Below are positions 23,405-32,746 of a stretch of DNA of 64,000 nt, in pieces; the stretch's first letter is position 1, and the number at the start of each line of letters is the position of its first letter. The notes under the pieces are model-generated. The model did no database searches. It worked only from the letters and a program-made list of their open reading frames with translations, and was not told the DNA's origin. Origin of the DNA: DAOTXN01 sp034435435 (GTDB taxonomy: Bacteria; Chloroflexota; Anaerolineae; S140-20); contig DAOTXN010000084.1 in the NCBI GenBank assembly GCA_034435435.1, positions 1 through 64,000 on the forward strand, read 5' to 3'. The position numbers were made by a program, and so were the translations under genes.

Positions 23405-26400
23405 TGCGCATCATCACCGGCAAATAAAGCCGGGCTTGACTAATAGTCAACGTCACCGGAACAATAGATAGCGCCACATCAGGGTCGTTGCTGTGTATGG
23501 CAATGGCGCTAGTGTGCGAGCCATAGGCTTGTTGCGTCGAGTTAAAGCCGACGTCAAAAACCTGATGCCCACCTGGGGCAAGTGTGCCAGAAATGGGCGT
23601 CACCGTCAACCAGTCTGCCAGAGAGAAAGTGCGTGTCATCCAGCCGCGCACAGTCAACTGGAGACTGTCGAATTGAACGGTCACGCGGGAATCGCCGGTC
23701 CAGGCAAACACCTGGACATGTAGACCATCGCTCAATTGTAAGGGGGTGGATCGGCTATATTTCACATAATTGTAAAAGGGACTGGCTGTCGTTGTCCCCT
23801 CCTGGAAATTGTGCTTGACCCAATATTCATACGAATTGGGGTTCTGCTGCTCGCCGATCACCAGTTGCAACTGAATCGGGGCGTCTCGCTCATAGCCGCT
23901 GCCGGGGCCGATAAGAGAATCCCAGAATTGACCCCCTGGCAGACCGATGTCTCTCTCACTCAGATGCACTTCCCAGTCCCAGTTGATCCAGTTGGCTAGG
24001 TTGACCCCGGTCGTTTGGAGTTCTATCTCGGTCACCTGCACCTGCGCTCCGGCGAACCAGGGGTCTACCTGGGCGGGCGACAGGTAATAATCCCAAAGAG
24101 TTTGGCCCGACGAATTGTCCAGATCAATGAAAAAGGCCTCGTCCCACTGAAAAATTACTTCAAAGGGTTGGGTATAGACCGACACTACTTCATAGGTCAA
24201 CGCCAGCCCTCCCTCGTTCGAGAGGGTCAGGGTGCGGGTGAGCCATTGATCGAGAGGCAGCGTAGCAGACAGGGTCGGAGGCGATAGATGGAGATCCGGC
24301 GGGATGAATACGACGGTGATCGGCCCCGTCTCAGCGATGTGGCCCAGGCCGTCGTCGGCGACAATAGTCCCCAGGCCGATCGTTCCAGGCGCAAAAGTAA
24401 AGCTGTCGCCAATGCCGGCCTGATATTCCAGAGTGCCCGAGGTGCGCCAGGTAGCCAAGACCGGGCCGAGATAGTTGTCGCAGTTGTCATAGCCGGCGGC
24501 ATACACGGTAAGCGTTTCACCGAGCCGTAGCGTGTGAGCGATCACGCTGCGCCCGGCCCCGCCGGCTGTATCCTGAATATCCAGGCGTTGTAGCAGGCCG
24601 TCGCTTAAGCGCGTGATGGCGCTGCGCTCCAGCATAGCCCGCCCGACGGGCCCGAGGTCGGCCTGGATTTGCGCCGTGTTGAGCACATCGGCGCAGAGGG
24701 GCGCCGTCTGGGTTGCAGAGGAGTCAATGGTAACAGCAAAGCTCAGGTGAAGCGCCTGCGCCGGAGTTGCCGTTCCTGTCCACAAGATGCGTGGCAGCGC
24801 CAGGGTGCCGCTCGCGTCGTAAAAGGCCGCGCCGCCGGAGACGTTTAACGAGCCAGAAACATAGTCGGTCAACGCAGGCAGGGTATCGGTCACATGGAAG
24901 ATCAGGCTGGAAGTTGCCATGTTGGTCAGCGTGAGAGTATAGCGGAGGGTGTCCCCTGCCGACGCCAACGCTTTATCTACGCTGAGAGCGGATGCCGCCA
25001 GCGGTCCGACCTCGTCGGACCCCATATCTACCCCGGTTCCCAGAGGGCGGGGGTCGCCGTCTATGTCGGTCGTGGGAGCCGGGCCGCCGGGCCGAACACC
25101 GGTTGGGTCGCCAGCGTCCACAGCCGGCGAATCGTGGCGCAAGTGATAGTCGCCCCGGTTTGGGTCGTAAAAACGCGGGTCAGTGTCCAGATTGCCAGGG
25201 CCTGGCGCTCCCCCTGCTACATCCGAATAAGCCAGCGTACAATTCCCGAGGCATTTCAGATCAACGTCGCCGCCGTCCCACACGATGCTGTTGGTCACAG
25301 CAACGCTTTGCCCGGGCAGCGGCCACGCATACAAGCCCTGACCGCTGCTGGGAGCCTGGTTGTCAGCCAATGTGCTGTTGATAATGGAACTGGAAGCAGC
25401 GGGGTGTGCATAGAGTCCGCCTCCCAGCACCGTCGCCTGGTTGTCAGCAACCAACGTGTTGGTCAGCCACAACTGTGACTGATCACCTACAAACAGCCCT
25501 CCACCGACGGCGGCGAGGTTGCTCAAGACGCGGCTGGCTTGTAGCGTCAAACGGCTGCCCCCCCCGACAAAGAGGCCGCCGCCGTGGGTTTGCGCTCGAT
25601 TGGCGGTCACCGTCGAGTTGATCAGGGTCAGGGAGATCCCCTGACCATCAGCAAATACACCGCCGCCCGAAGGACTGCTGCCCTCGGCCATACCGCCGGT
25701 GATGGTCAGTCCATCCAGCACGACTGAGGGTGGAGCGCAAAGGCCAGGGATGACTCGCACCACAGGACCTGCGCCGCCGCCCTGAAGAATGGATGGTCGG
25801 TTTGCGCTGTATCCAGGTCGGCGCATCCAGTTAGACGAGTCGTAGCCACCCTCAAGAGTAATGCTGTGAGTAAGGGTGAGAGGGCCGGTGTAGAGACCCG
25901 TAGCGACGCGCACGCTGGCCCCGCCGGCCGCGGCCAGCACCGCCTCTTGCAGCGTGTTGAACGGTTGAGCCGCCGATCCGTCCTCGGGGCCGACAAAGGC
26001 TGCATCCACGTAAACGGTAGACAGGGTGTGCCAGGCGTGAAAGCGGGCGGACAACCCGGCTGTTTGAGACAGATAATCATAGCCGTACAGGGCGCCTGGC
26101 TCGATATGGGTGTTCTCCCACCATTCGTTAAAGCTGGTCACGACGATCCAGTCGGGGTTTGTCTGCAGGGCAGCCGTGAACGTGTCTGAATAGGTCTGGC
26201 CGGCGTTGCGAGGAATGTACAGATGAGTGGGACGATCCAACAGATGGTCATCGTAGCCGGGGTAGATGTCGGCCACCCACAGCTTACCAAGCTGGTGAGC
26301 GCTGCACGAGATGTCCTGGTAAATGGCCGGGTCATACCGCGCCAGATAGGGGTGCAGGCCGTCAAAAATGTCCAGGTAGAGCGAGTCCATAGCGTCGCCG

Positions 26401-27068
26401 ATGAGCAGAGGATTGTAGCCGTCGGCGTGGAGCTGGTCCACGATCATCTGCCAGGTCAAATAGGGTGTCATACCCCCATAGATGGGCACCCCCTGCACTG
26501 CGTACACAAAGATCACCGGCCGGCCAGCATACCAGAAAAAGTTAGGGTGGCTGCTGTAGCTATCCAGCACATATTCCAACTCGCTGATCACCTTGTCCGG
26601 GGAATCAAAGTGAGGAGAAAGGGTTTCAAAATAGATCGTCGCGTGCAGGTCGGCGCCGCTCAGGCTGTCCAGGAACGTTGCCAGGTTGTCGTCGGTAAAA
26701 CTCTCGGAACCCCACCAGGAGACGATCAAGCCATCTAGTTCCGCCGCCTGGGTCCAGGTGATGTGGCGGGCGAGGGCCAGAGGGTTGCTAGAGTCGTAGG
26801 GGAAGAAAGGCGCGTCAAGCATATCCGGGCTGGACCAATCGCTCAAGTAATACCAGGGATAGTAAAAGGCCAGGAGCAGGCGTTCTTGGGCAGACGCAGA
26901 CGACGAAGCGAACGAATAGTATTCGTGCGCCCTAACGTCACGGCTTGTGACAACAGTGGGACGAAGCTCACCACAGACCAACCACAGCATCACGATAGCG
27001 CCCAAGCTCAAGAACAATGGAGTCAGCAAACATTTAAATTTTTTGTAGTAAAAATCCGTTTCGTCCAT
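23388..27068 (-). CDS. Secreted GH99-like / beta-helix mosaic protein
   Basis: The protein has 1226 residues with an N-terminal signal or anchor (CLLTPLFLSLGAIVMLWLVC). Residues about 55-340 resemble the GH99/GH71-like barrel (LLAFYYPWYYLSDW, ELDGLIVSWWGSESF, FNEWWENTHIEPGALYG) found in endo-mannosidase-type hydrolases. Residues about 350-690 form a right-handed parallel beta-helix (ITLEGGYDSSNW, GGGVFADG, repeated GGGLFVG), closed by DTDPRFYDPNRGDYHLRHDS, a choice-of-anchor-Q-like end. A DUF11-like domain and two BACON/Ig-like domains follow, and the tail is RLYLPVMMRNGSFR. It probably acts outside the cell on polysaccharide. Its start lies inside a truncated methyltransferase gene. Confidence 0.8.
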   Translation of the reverse strand: MDETDFYYKKFKCLLTPLFLSLGAIVMLWLVCGELRPTVVTSRDVRAHEYYSFASSSASAQERLLLAFYYPWYYLSDWSSPDMLDAPFFPYDSSNPLALARHITWTQAAELDGLIVSWWGSESFTDDNLATFLDSLSGADLHATIYFETLSPHFDSPDKVISELEYVLDSYSSHPNFFWYAGRPVIFVYAVQGVPIYGGMTPYLTWQMIVDQLHADGYNPLLIGDAMDSLYLDIFDGLHPYLARYDPAIYQDISCSAHQLGKLWVADIYPGYDDHLLDRPTHLYIPRNAGQTYSDTFTAALQTNPDWIVVTSFNEWWENTHIEPGALYGYDYLSQTAGLSARFHAWHTLSTVYVDAAFVGPEDGSAAQPFNTLQEAVLAAAGGASVRVATGLYTGPLTLTHSITLEGGYDSSNWMRRPGYSANRPSILQGGGAGPVVRVIPGLCAPPSVVLDGLTITGGMAEGSSPSGGGVFADGQGISLTLINSTVTANRAQTHGGGLFVGGGSRLTLQASRVLSNLAAVGGGLFVGDQSQLWLTNTLVADNQATVLGGGLYAHPAASSSIINSTLADNQAPSSGQGLYAWPLPGQSVAVTNSIVWDGGDVDLKCLGNCTLAYSDVAGGAPGPGNLDTDPRFYDPNRGDYHLRHDSPAVDAGDPTGVRPGGPAPTTDIDGDPRPLGTGVDMGSDEVGPLAASALSVDKALASAGDTLRYTLTLTNMATSSLIFHVTDTLPALTDYVSGSLNVSGGAAFYDASGTLALPRILWTGTATPAQALHLSFAVTIDSSATQTAPLCADVLNTAQIQADLGPVGRAMLERSAITRLSDGLLQRLDIQDTAGGAGRSVIAHTLRLGETLTVYAAGYDNCDNYLGPVLATWRTSGTLEYQAGIGDSFTFAPGTIGLGTIVADDGLGHIAETGPITVVFIPPDLHLSPPTLSATLPLDQWLTRTLTLSNEGGLALTYEVVSVYTQPFEVIFQWDEAFFIDLDNSSGQTLWDYYLSPAQVDPWFAGAQVQVTEIELQTTGVNLANWINWDWEVHLSERDIGLPGGQFWDSLIGPGSGYERDAPIQLQLVIGEQQNPNSYEYWVKHNFQEGTTTASPFYNYVKYSRSTPLQLSDGLHVQVFAWTGDSRVTVQFDSLQLTVRGWMTRTFSLADWLTVTPISGTLAPGGHQVFDVGFNSTQQAYGSHTSAIAIHSNDPDVALSIVPVTLTISQARLYLPVMMRNGSFR

Positions 27069-27293
27069 GGGTCAGGCAATTGCGACCGCAACCACATCCA
27101 AAGTAAAAGACGTACTGGTAAGCCTCGCCGGGCATCAAGGGGCCATACGCCAAGTCCCCCCAAATTCGCCTGCCGTCTGGATTGTCCAAGTCCCGAGGAT
27201 CCGTAGGACCAACAAGCCGCCGAAGCTCAATCGGTGGCAAGAGTTGAACATAGACTACTTCCGGCTTCTGACCCGCAGTCTGGATAGACCCAA
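27069..27293 (-). pseudogene. Methyltransferase N-terminal fragment, truncated
   Basis: The minus-strand frame reads LLPPIELRRLVGPTDPRDLD, then AYQYVFYFGCGCGRNCL. The FGCGCGR motif I preceded by an LRxLVGPTDP block is typical of SAM-dependent methyltransferases in glycan clusters. The gene would start right after the upstream stop (CTG, overlapping as CTGA, or a lost start). It stops matching exactly where the ATG of the 23388-27068 gene lies, so the rest was replaced. About 70-75 residues remain of an expected 200 or more. It explains the largest gap in the operon. Confidence 0.65.
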
Positions 27294-29861
27294 TCAGTCT
27301 TTCTTGCCAAAAGAGGAAATAGTCCGTAACCTCTCGATTATTTTCTGAGCCATCGCTTCGTTGCTATACCAACGTTCTATATCGGCCGTAGCCCGCTTGC
27401 CTTTACGCAAGGCTTGATCATAATGCTCGTAAACAAGGCGCATTTGGGCTGCGGCGTGATCCAAATCAGGGTCGGCCCAAAAACTGCCTTTCCGATAGGG
27501 ACCATAATCTTGTTCCAACTCGACCAAACGATATGCCACCGGATAGCTGTTGTTCACATTCATATAGTCGGTGTTGCCTGAGTAGTCTGTGGCAATCACC
27601 GGCTTGCCCATACTCATCGCCTCGGCAATAGTCATACCAAACCCTTCGGAACGGTGCAACGACACATAGGCGTCGCACAAGCTAAACAGACCGTCGAGTT
27701 CTGAACGTTCCAAATAGCCATCGATCAACACACCAGAAACTGCAGCGACGGCTTGTTGAAGGGGTTTATGATGTTCGGGAAACTGGTCCAATTGAGTCAC
27801 CTTGATGACCAATACAGTGTCACGAAAATCTGGGCCAAAGGCGCGCCGATAGGCTTCGATGGCGCCAAATGGGTTTTTGCGCTCGATAAAACTTAACATA
27901 TCAAAAGTGAACAGAAACATAAATTTGTTTGCCGGCAACCCCAACTGAGCACGGTTCATATCGGTGACCGGTTGTCTATCTATCCCTACCCCCATAATGA
28001 GGATGGGAACGGGAGATACGTGGGCCAGCGTGTTTTGCACAAACCGACTGCCCACCCATATTTCGTCCAGGTACTTAAAACGGTTGCGCCATTCATCTGG
28101 GAATCGATCCAGTTCCCAGGCCCAGTAAGCAATGTTGTATTTTCCATCAAAAAAGCCCGAGCCCAATTCATCATAAACGATGTCCATCTGATCGGCATTG
28201 ACATAAAAGAGATTGACGCTATAGGGGTTGCCCTGTGGTAGATGCAGCACCGACCGGTCATTTTTTCGCGCCATGTGGCTTTTCACCATCGTCCAGGCGA
28301 CGGGAAAGCCCTGCGCATCCAAGGCGCGGAGCGTGGCGCGAGCGCTTTCGCCCACCCCCGTCTCGTCGCACAAGTAGCCCACGACATTCAACCCTAATTC
28401 AGTCTCTTGGCGCTGAGGTCTTGCCAACACAGGCAACGACCTGGCAACAGCCGCCTCACCGGACGACTGCATAAACAGACGGCGCACTCGGCCAATGATC
28501 CGCTCACCCAGCATACGTTCAATAAACGCTCCCACGCCGATACGAAACAACCAGTTGGCGGTGGTCTGATAAAACCACGCCCTGAAACCATGCTGTACCA
28601 GCAGCGCTCTGGACCCAGTGAGACGAGACAGTGATTCTGTCATCGGTCGAAGAAAGAAATCATCCATGCCCAATTCATTTTTGTCCGTATTCACGAACCA
28701 GCGCACATACGGTACGCGGTCGCGTCCCATCACATCGGGAAAAGCCCGCTGCAGGTCGGGGCGACGCCGGTAAACAGACAGAGCCAGACGCGTGATCGGC
28801 GGCTGACCGGGCGACGGCTCACCCACCGGCTCGTTGAGCCAGGCCAACAGATTCGTCACCCAGTCGTCATCCGAGGCAGCTTCAAAGGGTCGCCAGGTCG
28901 GATCGTTGATCTCCAGCTCGCGCCACAAGGCGCGCGCCGCGTCGGGTATATGCACGCCCACCGCGCTGCGGCCATCGTAGGTATACGGCCAGTCCTTCAC
29001 CCTCTCATAGCCATGGGCATACAGACGTTGCGTGTAAGCGTCGAACAGGGTTTTGAGCAGGGGGAGATCCTGAAAAGTGTAGCGGTTCTGATGTTTTGAA
29101 ATGACCTCAGGCCGGTCGGGAGAAAAGCCGCTAAAATGATAGAACTTGAGCGCAACCCCGTTGACGGTGTACAAGTCGTCCTCGCGCTCGATGCGGCGAT
29201 GATATAGATTCCAATAGGCCACGTCACAACCGGGATCGTGATGAATGTAGACGCTGGAAAAGCGCGCCGGCGCCAGGTCCATCCAGCGTTGGTCAACGAA
29301 CAAGCCTTGTTCAAAGGCGACCACGCAGTACTTGTGCATCTTGCCCTGCCACCAGTTCAAGAGCTGTTCTGTCTGGGGGTGGCGCGATAGTCCCAAAAAT
29401 CCCAAGTTGTAAGCGCCGGAACGCAGAATAGTCAGCTCGTTGGGGAGAAACTCGTCATCCAGAGGACCTAACAAGTGAGGGATGAGCACGATGGCATACG
29501 TATCCAATGCCGTCCAGATTTCGTCCAGGGGCCGGTAGAAATAGATGTCCGGGTCGAAATAGCAAATCTTGTCATATTCGTAATTTTGGAATAGATGCTG
29601 CAAAAAGAACGGTTTCACCGCCGTGCTTAGTTCTAGCACGGTGTAGCGAAAGGTCATTGCCTTAAAGTTGGGAATGCCCAAATCCTCGGCTAAAACTGTG
29701 GTAAACCGCTCCTGGGCCGGATCAAAGTATCCATCTGGTCGGTCCACCAGCAGGACAAAGGCGCGGCCTGTGGGATGCTGCTCCAGAAAAGAGTCCACCA
29801 GACACCGGGCATGCGCCAGGTAGTTCTTGGCAACAATGGTACAGATAACCGGTATGCTCAT
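27294..29861 (-). CDS. Two-domain glycosyltransferase, GT8-like plus GT4
   Basis: The protein has 855 residues from ATG 29861; ATG 29885 would add 8 residues. Residues 1-300 form a GT-A domain of the GT8-like type: MSIPVICTIVAKNYLAHARC, with the metal motif in KICYFDPDIYFYRPLDEIW. A linker of about 190 residues follows. The C-terminal domain (about 485-850) is GT4: YLCDETGVGESARATLRALD, LFTFDMLSFIERKNPFGAIE and RSEGFGMTIAEAM (E-x7-E). One polypeptide would thus make two successive linkages. It lies in the middle of the 23-kb run. Confidence 0.85.
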   Translation of the reverse strand: MSIPVICTIVAKNYLAHARCLVDSFLEQHPTGRAFVLLVDRPDGYFDPAQERFTTVLAEDLGIPNFKAMTFRYTVLELSTAVKPFFLQHLFQNYEYDKICYFDPDIYFYRPLDEIWTALDTYAIVLIPHLLGPLDDEFLPNELTILRSGAYNLGFLGLSRHPQTEQLLNWWQGKMHKYCVVAFEQGLFVDQRWMDLAPARFSSVYIHHDPGCDVAYWNLYHRRIEREDDLYTVNGVALKFYHFSGFSPDRPEVISKHQNRYTFQDLPLLKTLFDAYTQRLYAHGYERVKDWPYTYDGRSAVGVHIPDAARALWRELEINDPTWRPFEAASDDDWVTNLLAWLNEPVGEPSPGQPPITRLALSVYRRRPDLQRAFPDVMGRDRVPYVRWFVNTDKNELGMDDFFLRPMTESLSRLTGSRALLVQHGFRAWFYQTTANWLFRIGVGAFIERMLGERIIGRVRRLFMQSSGEAAVARSLPVLARPQRQETELGLNVVGYLCDETGVGESARATLRALDAQGFPVAWTMVKSHMARKNDRSVLHLPQGNPYSVNLFYVNADQMDIVYDELGSGFFDGKYNIAYWAWELDRFPDEWRNRFKYLDEIWVGSRFVQNTLAHVSPVPILIMGVGIDRQPVTDMNRAQLGLPANKFMFLFTFDMLSFIERKNPFGAIEAYRRAFGPDFRDTVLVIKVTQLDQFPEHHKPLQQAVAAVSGVLIDGYLERSELDGLFSLCDAYVSLHRSEGFGMTIAEAMSMGKPVIATDYSGNTDYMNVNNSYPVAYRLVELEQDYGPYRKGSFWADPDLDHAAAQMRLVYEHYDQALRKGKRATADIERWYSNEAMAQKIIERLRTISSFGKKD

Positions 29862-29868
29862 AGGTGAT

Positions 29869-31101
29869 TCACTTGACGCTTTCATATACGGCTAACGTTT
29901 TTTTAGCCGCCGCTTCCCACGTAAAATGTGCGCATCGGTCGAGACCACGCTGACGGGACAAGGCTCTCTGATCTTCATCCGTCAGCATACGCTCCATTGC
30001 GCCAGCGATTTGCGCCACGTCGTAAGGGTCCACAAAAATCGCGGCGTCCCCGGCAACCTCTGGCAAAGAGGAGGTGTTGCTGGTCACGACCGGTGCGCCG
30101 CAAGCCATAGCCTCAAGTACAGGCAGGCCAAACCCTTCGTAGATAGAGGGATAAACAAATACCCGCGCCCCATTGTAGAGCGACGGCAACAACCCGGATT
30201 CAAGCCGCCCCAGGAAAACGACGTCGTCCTCTAATCCCAGGGTATGCACCTGCGCCAGCACGTCATCATACAACCAGCCTCTCATTCCTACCTGGACTAA
30301 CTTGGGGGTGGCTCGCCCTAGTCTTTGCCGGACCTGGTGATAGGCTTGCATCAGCCGCACCAGATTCTTGCGCGGTTCAATCGTGCCCACGTGCAATATG
30401 TACCCCTGTGGCGTCAGGCCCAGAGAACGCAAGCTATCGGCTACATAGGCCGGAGGCAGCGAACAGAAGGACGCATCAATTCCACTGTAAACTACATGTA
30501 CACGCGATGGATCCAACCCCAAGTGTTCCACAATATCTTGTTTAGTGCTGTTTGAAATGGCAATAACGGCATCGGCCTGGTTTTGGACAAAGCGAAACTT
30601 TGCGGCCTGCGCCTTACGCACCAGCGCCGTGTGATATTCAGGGAATAACAGGGCAGTCAGGTCGTGTATTGTGGTAACATTTCCAGCCCACGGCAGAGCA
30701 CAGTTCAACACATCCGACGTGTGGAACACGTCTACATCCGCCAAGTGTTGGCGCAAGCGCCGGCGCGTCTCCAACTCCATCAGCTTGCGCCAGGAGCTAT
30801 CTAGGAGATGGTCTATTCGGTCAGCCAACGGCGCCAGGCGATGTCTTTGAATGAATCCCACCCGGGCCAACTTGCGATGCTTGAGTCCCTTTACTCGCCG
30901 CACGTGCGCCGGACCGAGTAGCAGTGTTTTGACTTCATCTGGGTCATTCCGAGCCCAGTCGCCGGCGACAGGGAAATAGTCCAGCAGCACAAATTCGTGG
31001 TGCGTCGGCAGGGCCAACATGGCCTTGAGCAAGTTGTAAGAGTGGTAAAAGACCCCGGCTCCGGCAATATACAGCACACTAATGTCAAATGCGATTTTCA
31101 T
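29869..31101 (-). CDS. GT4 family glycosyltransferase
   Basis: The protein has 410 residues, beginning MKIAFDISVLYIAGAGVFYH. GT-B motifs are YILHVGTIEPRKNLVRLMQA and IYEGFGLPVLEAMACGAPVV (E-x7-E); the acceptor side has VTTIHDLTALLFPEYH. This is the mannosyltransferase-like branch common in O-antigen and exopolysaccharide operons. The start overlaps the upstream GT4 gene by 17 bases. Confidence 0.9.
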   Translation of the reverse strand: MKIAFDISVLYIAGAGVFYHSYNLLKAMLALPTHHEFVLLDYFPVAGDWARNDPDEVKTLLLGPAHVRRVKGLKHRKLARVGFIQRHRLAPLADRIDHLLDSSWRKLMELETRRRLRQHLADVDVFHTSDVLNCALPWAGNVTTIHDLTALLFPEYHTALVRKAQAAKFRFVQNQADAVIAISNSTKQDIVEHLGLDPSRVHVVYSGIDASFCSLPPAYVADSLRSLGLTPQGYILHVGTIEPRKNLVRLMQAYHQVRQRLGRATPKLVQVGMRGWLYDDVLAQVHTLGLEDDVVFLGRLESGLLPSLYNGARVFVYPSIYEGFGLPVLEAMACGAPVVTSNTSSLPEVAGDAAIFVDPYDVAQIAGAMERMLTDEDQRALSRQRGLDRCAHFTWEAAAKKTLAVYESVK

Positions 31102-32302
31102 CTCTCACGCTACAAAGACTATGCCCAAACTCGACCAGCACATCTGCATATTGTCGAGCCACCTGGCGCACATCATGGTGGGCCGCCACGTAATCACGCC
31201 CCATGCGACCCAAGCCGGTTCGTTGTTCAGAATCACTCAACAATTCTGTAATGGTCGCCCCCAGATCGGTCCGCATCATCTCCCCTGTCCCAACCTTGCG
31301 CACGCAATCATCCGGCAATTCCGCATACCAGCCCACGTTGGATACAACCGTCGGCACGCCCTCACCCAACAGCCGCAGCACCGCCGCCGAGGTCTCGCCT
31401 AGCGTGGGATAGCGCAGGTTCACGGCCAGGTCCACCGCTGCCATGTAGGTATACCAGGTAGACAAAGGTAAATAGCCGGTGATGTGTACATGGTCAGTCA
31501 GGCCGCGCTGTTCAATCAAGGGCCGCGGGTCGAACCAATCCAGATTCTCACCGACGAACACCAGGCGGGCGTGCGGAAACTGGGATAGAAGGTCGGCGAG
31601 TACATCGAGCATGGGTTCGACCTGCTTGCTGGGGGCCATAAACCCAAAAGAGCCGATGTATAACTTGTCTTCGTCCAACCCCAGCTCGCGCCGCGCCTGC
31701 GGGCGGGTCAACGCACGTCGCTGGTGACTGACACAGGGCATCGGAATGTGCGCGACGTTGGCTGTGGGACGAGATTGGAGCACTCGCCGGCGCAAAAAGT
31801 CGCTGTGAACGATGACGCCGAGACTAAGGTCTATCAAACGCTGGTTGAGCGGTTCGGCGGGTGAGAGCACAGTCTGACCAGCCAGGATCTTGCGCACCTG
31901 CGCCAATCCCTCCAGGCCGTAGGCATAGCCCCACTCGCGCGCAAAGGCTCCCCGATTGCCGCGCTTGAGCGTCACGCTGCCCAACATTCCCACTAACGCA
32001 TAGTCGTGCAAAACAGTCACACCGGGGAAACGCAGCCCCGTGCGGTAGATCGCCTCGTGGTACAGGTTGTTGCCCATGTGATACAGCGCCACATCGTAAT
32101 CCCAGCGGCGGCGGGCATAGTCGGCGATGGAGTAAATAGCAAAACGGTCGCACAATGTTTGGTTGGCTGGCTGGAAATCGTCAATGAATAGGTCAACCTC
32201 AGTCAATTCGGCTAGGTAAGGTAACAGGTCTTCACTATAGTCCGAAATTCCAGACCGGATCGGGTTCAAGGGGCTAAAATACGCGATCCGCAGGGCCTTC
32301 AT
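31085..32302 (-). CDS. GT4-like glycosyltransferase, divergent
   Basis: The protein has 405 residues, beginning MKALRIAYFSPLNPIRSGIS. The donor half shows IGSFGFMAPSKQVEPMLDVL and LRYPTLGETSAAVLRLLGEG. The first glutamate of the E-x7-E pair is present but the second position is Arg/Leu. The acceptor half has TVLHDYALVGMLGSV. The ATG overlaps the stop of the coiled-coil gene as ATGA. It belongs to a GT4 subgroup usually found beside the coiled-coil protein, as here. Confidence 0.82.
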   Translation of the reverse strand: MKALRIAYFSPLNPIRSGISDYSEDLLPYLAELTEVDLFIDDFQPANQTLCDRFAIYSIADYARRRWDYDVALYHMGNNLYHEAIYRTGLRFPGVTVLHDYALVGMLGSVTLKRGNRGAFAREWGYAYGLEGLAQVRKILAGQTVLSPAEPLNQRLIDLSLGVIVHSDFLRRRVLQSRPTANVAHIPMPCVSHQRRALTRPQARRELGLDEDKLYIGSFGFMAPSKQVEPMLDVLADLLSQFPHARLVFVGENLDWFDPRPLIEQRGLTDHVHITGYLPLSTWYTYMAAVDLAVNLRYPTLGETSAAVLRLLGEGVPTVVSNVGWYAELPDDCVRKVGTGEMMRTDLGATITELLSDSEQRTGLGRMGRDYVAAHHDVRQVARQYADVLVEFGHSLCSVRDENRI

Positions 32303-32733
32303 TGTCCTGTTTTCCTGTGCATATTCAGCAGTGTCTCTTCTAATTGCTCAAGCCGTTTTTGCAGTTGGCGCAATCGGTGCCCGTCTTCGGCAATGATCCG
32401 CGCCGATAGCGTTATATCGTGATCGCTGCCGATTGCACGCTGGTCTAACTCGTCCAAACGCTCATAGATTTCGCGGTTCAGATCGGCCTGGATGTCTACC
32501 AGTTCCTGCAACATCTGCACCAGCACGTGGTTAAAGGCGTTCTGCTGCTGGATCATCGGACGCACGTACCACTTGGCGGCCACACTGTTCCACTGTTCCC
32601 GAAACCAGGCAATGAAACGACCCACGACAGGTGTATAGGAGACAAAAGGCCGTTCCTGAATATGCGCCTTGCTGCGCAGGTCGAGCAGCTTTCCCTGCAT
32701 ACGTTCCCTCACATCTATTGAACGGTCTGGCAT
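32299..32733 (-). CDS. Coiled-coil protein, paralogue of the one at 13400-13897
   Basis: The protein has 144 residues. The block SYTPVVGRFIAWFREQWNSV, then AAKWYVRPMIQQQNAFNHVL, is followed by a long helix with leucine heptads (LRQLQKRLEQLEETLLNMH). There is no signal peptide or membrane span. It lies between a GT2 gene (13 bases upstream) and the GT4 gene at 32302 (ATGA overlap). The paralogue in the other glycan operon has the same order of an amphipathic FxxW-rich block and a coiled coil. The amphipathic block might bind the membrane surface. Function unknown. Confidence 0.75.
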   Translation of the reverse strand: MPDRSIDVRERMQGKLLDLRSKAHIQERPFVSYTPVVGRFIAWFREQWNSVAAKWYVRPMIQQQNAFNHVLVQMLQELVDIQADLNREIYERLDELDQRAIGSDHDITLSARIIAEDGHRLRQLQKRLEQLEETLLNMHRKTGQ

Positions 32734-32746
32734 CTCGATGGCTCCT

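Noticed and set aside
25100..25700. Possible repeat array in the GH99-like gene (GGGLFVG codons)
   Set aside because: The repetition is at protein level, from beta-helix turns; there are no uniform DNA repeats and spacers, so it is not a CRISPR array. No CRISPR was seen anywhere in the window.
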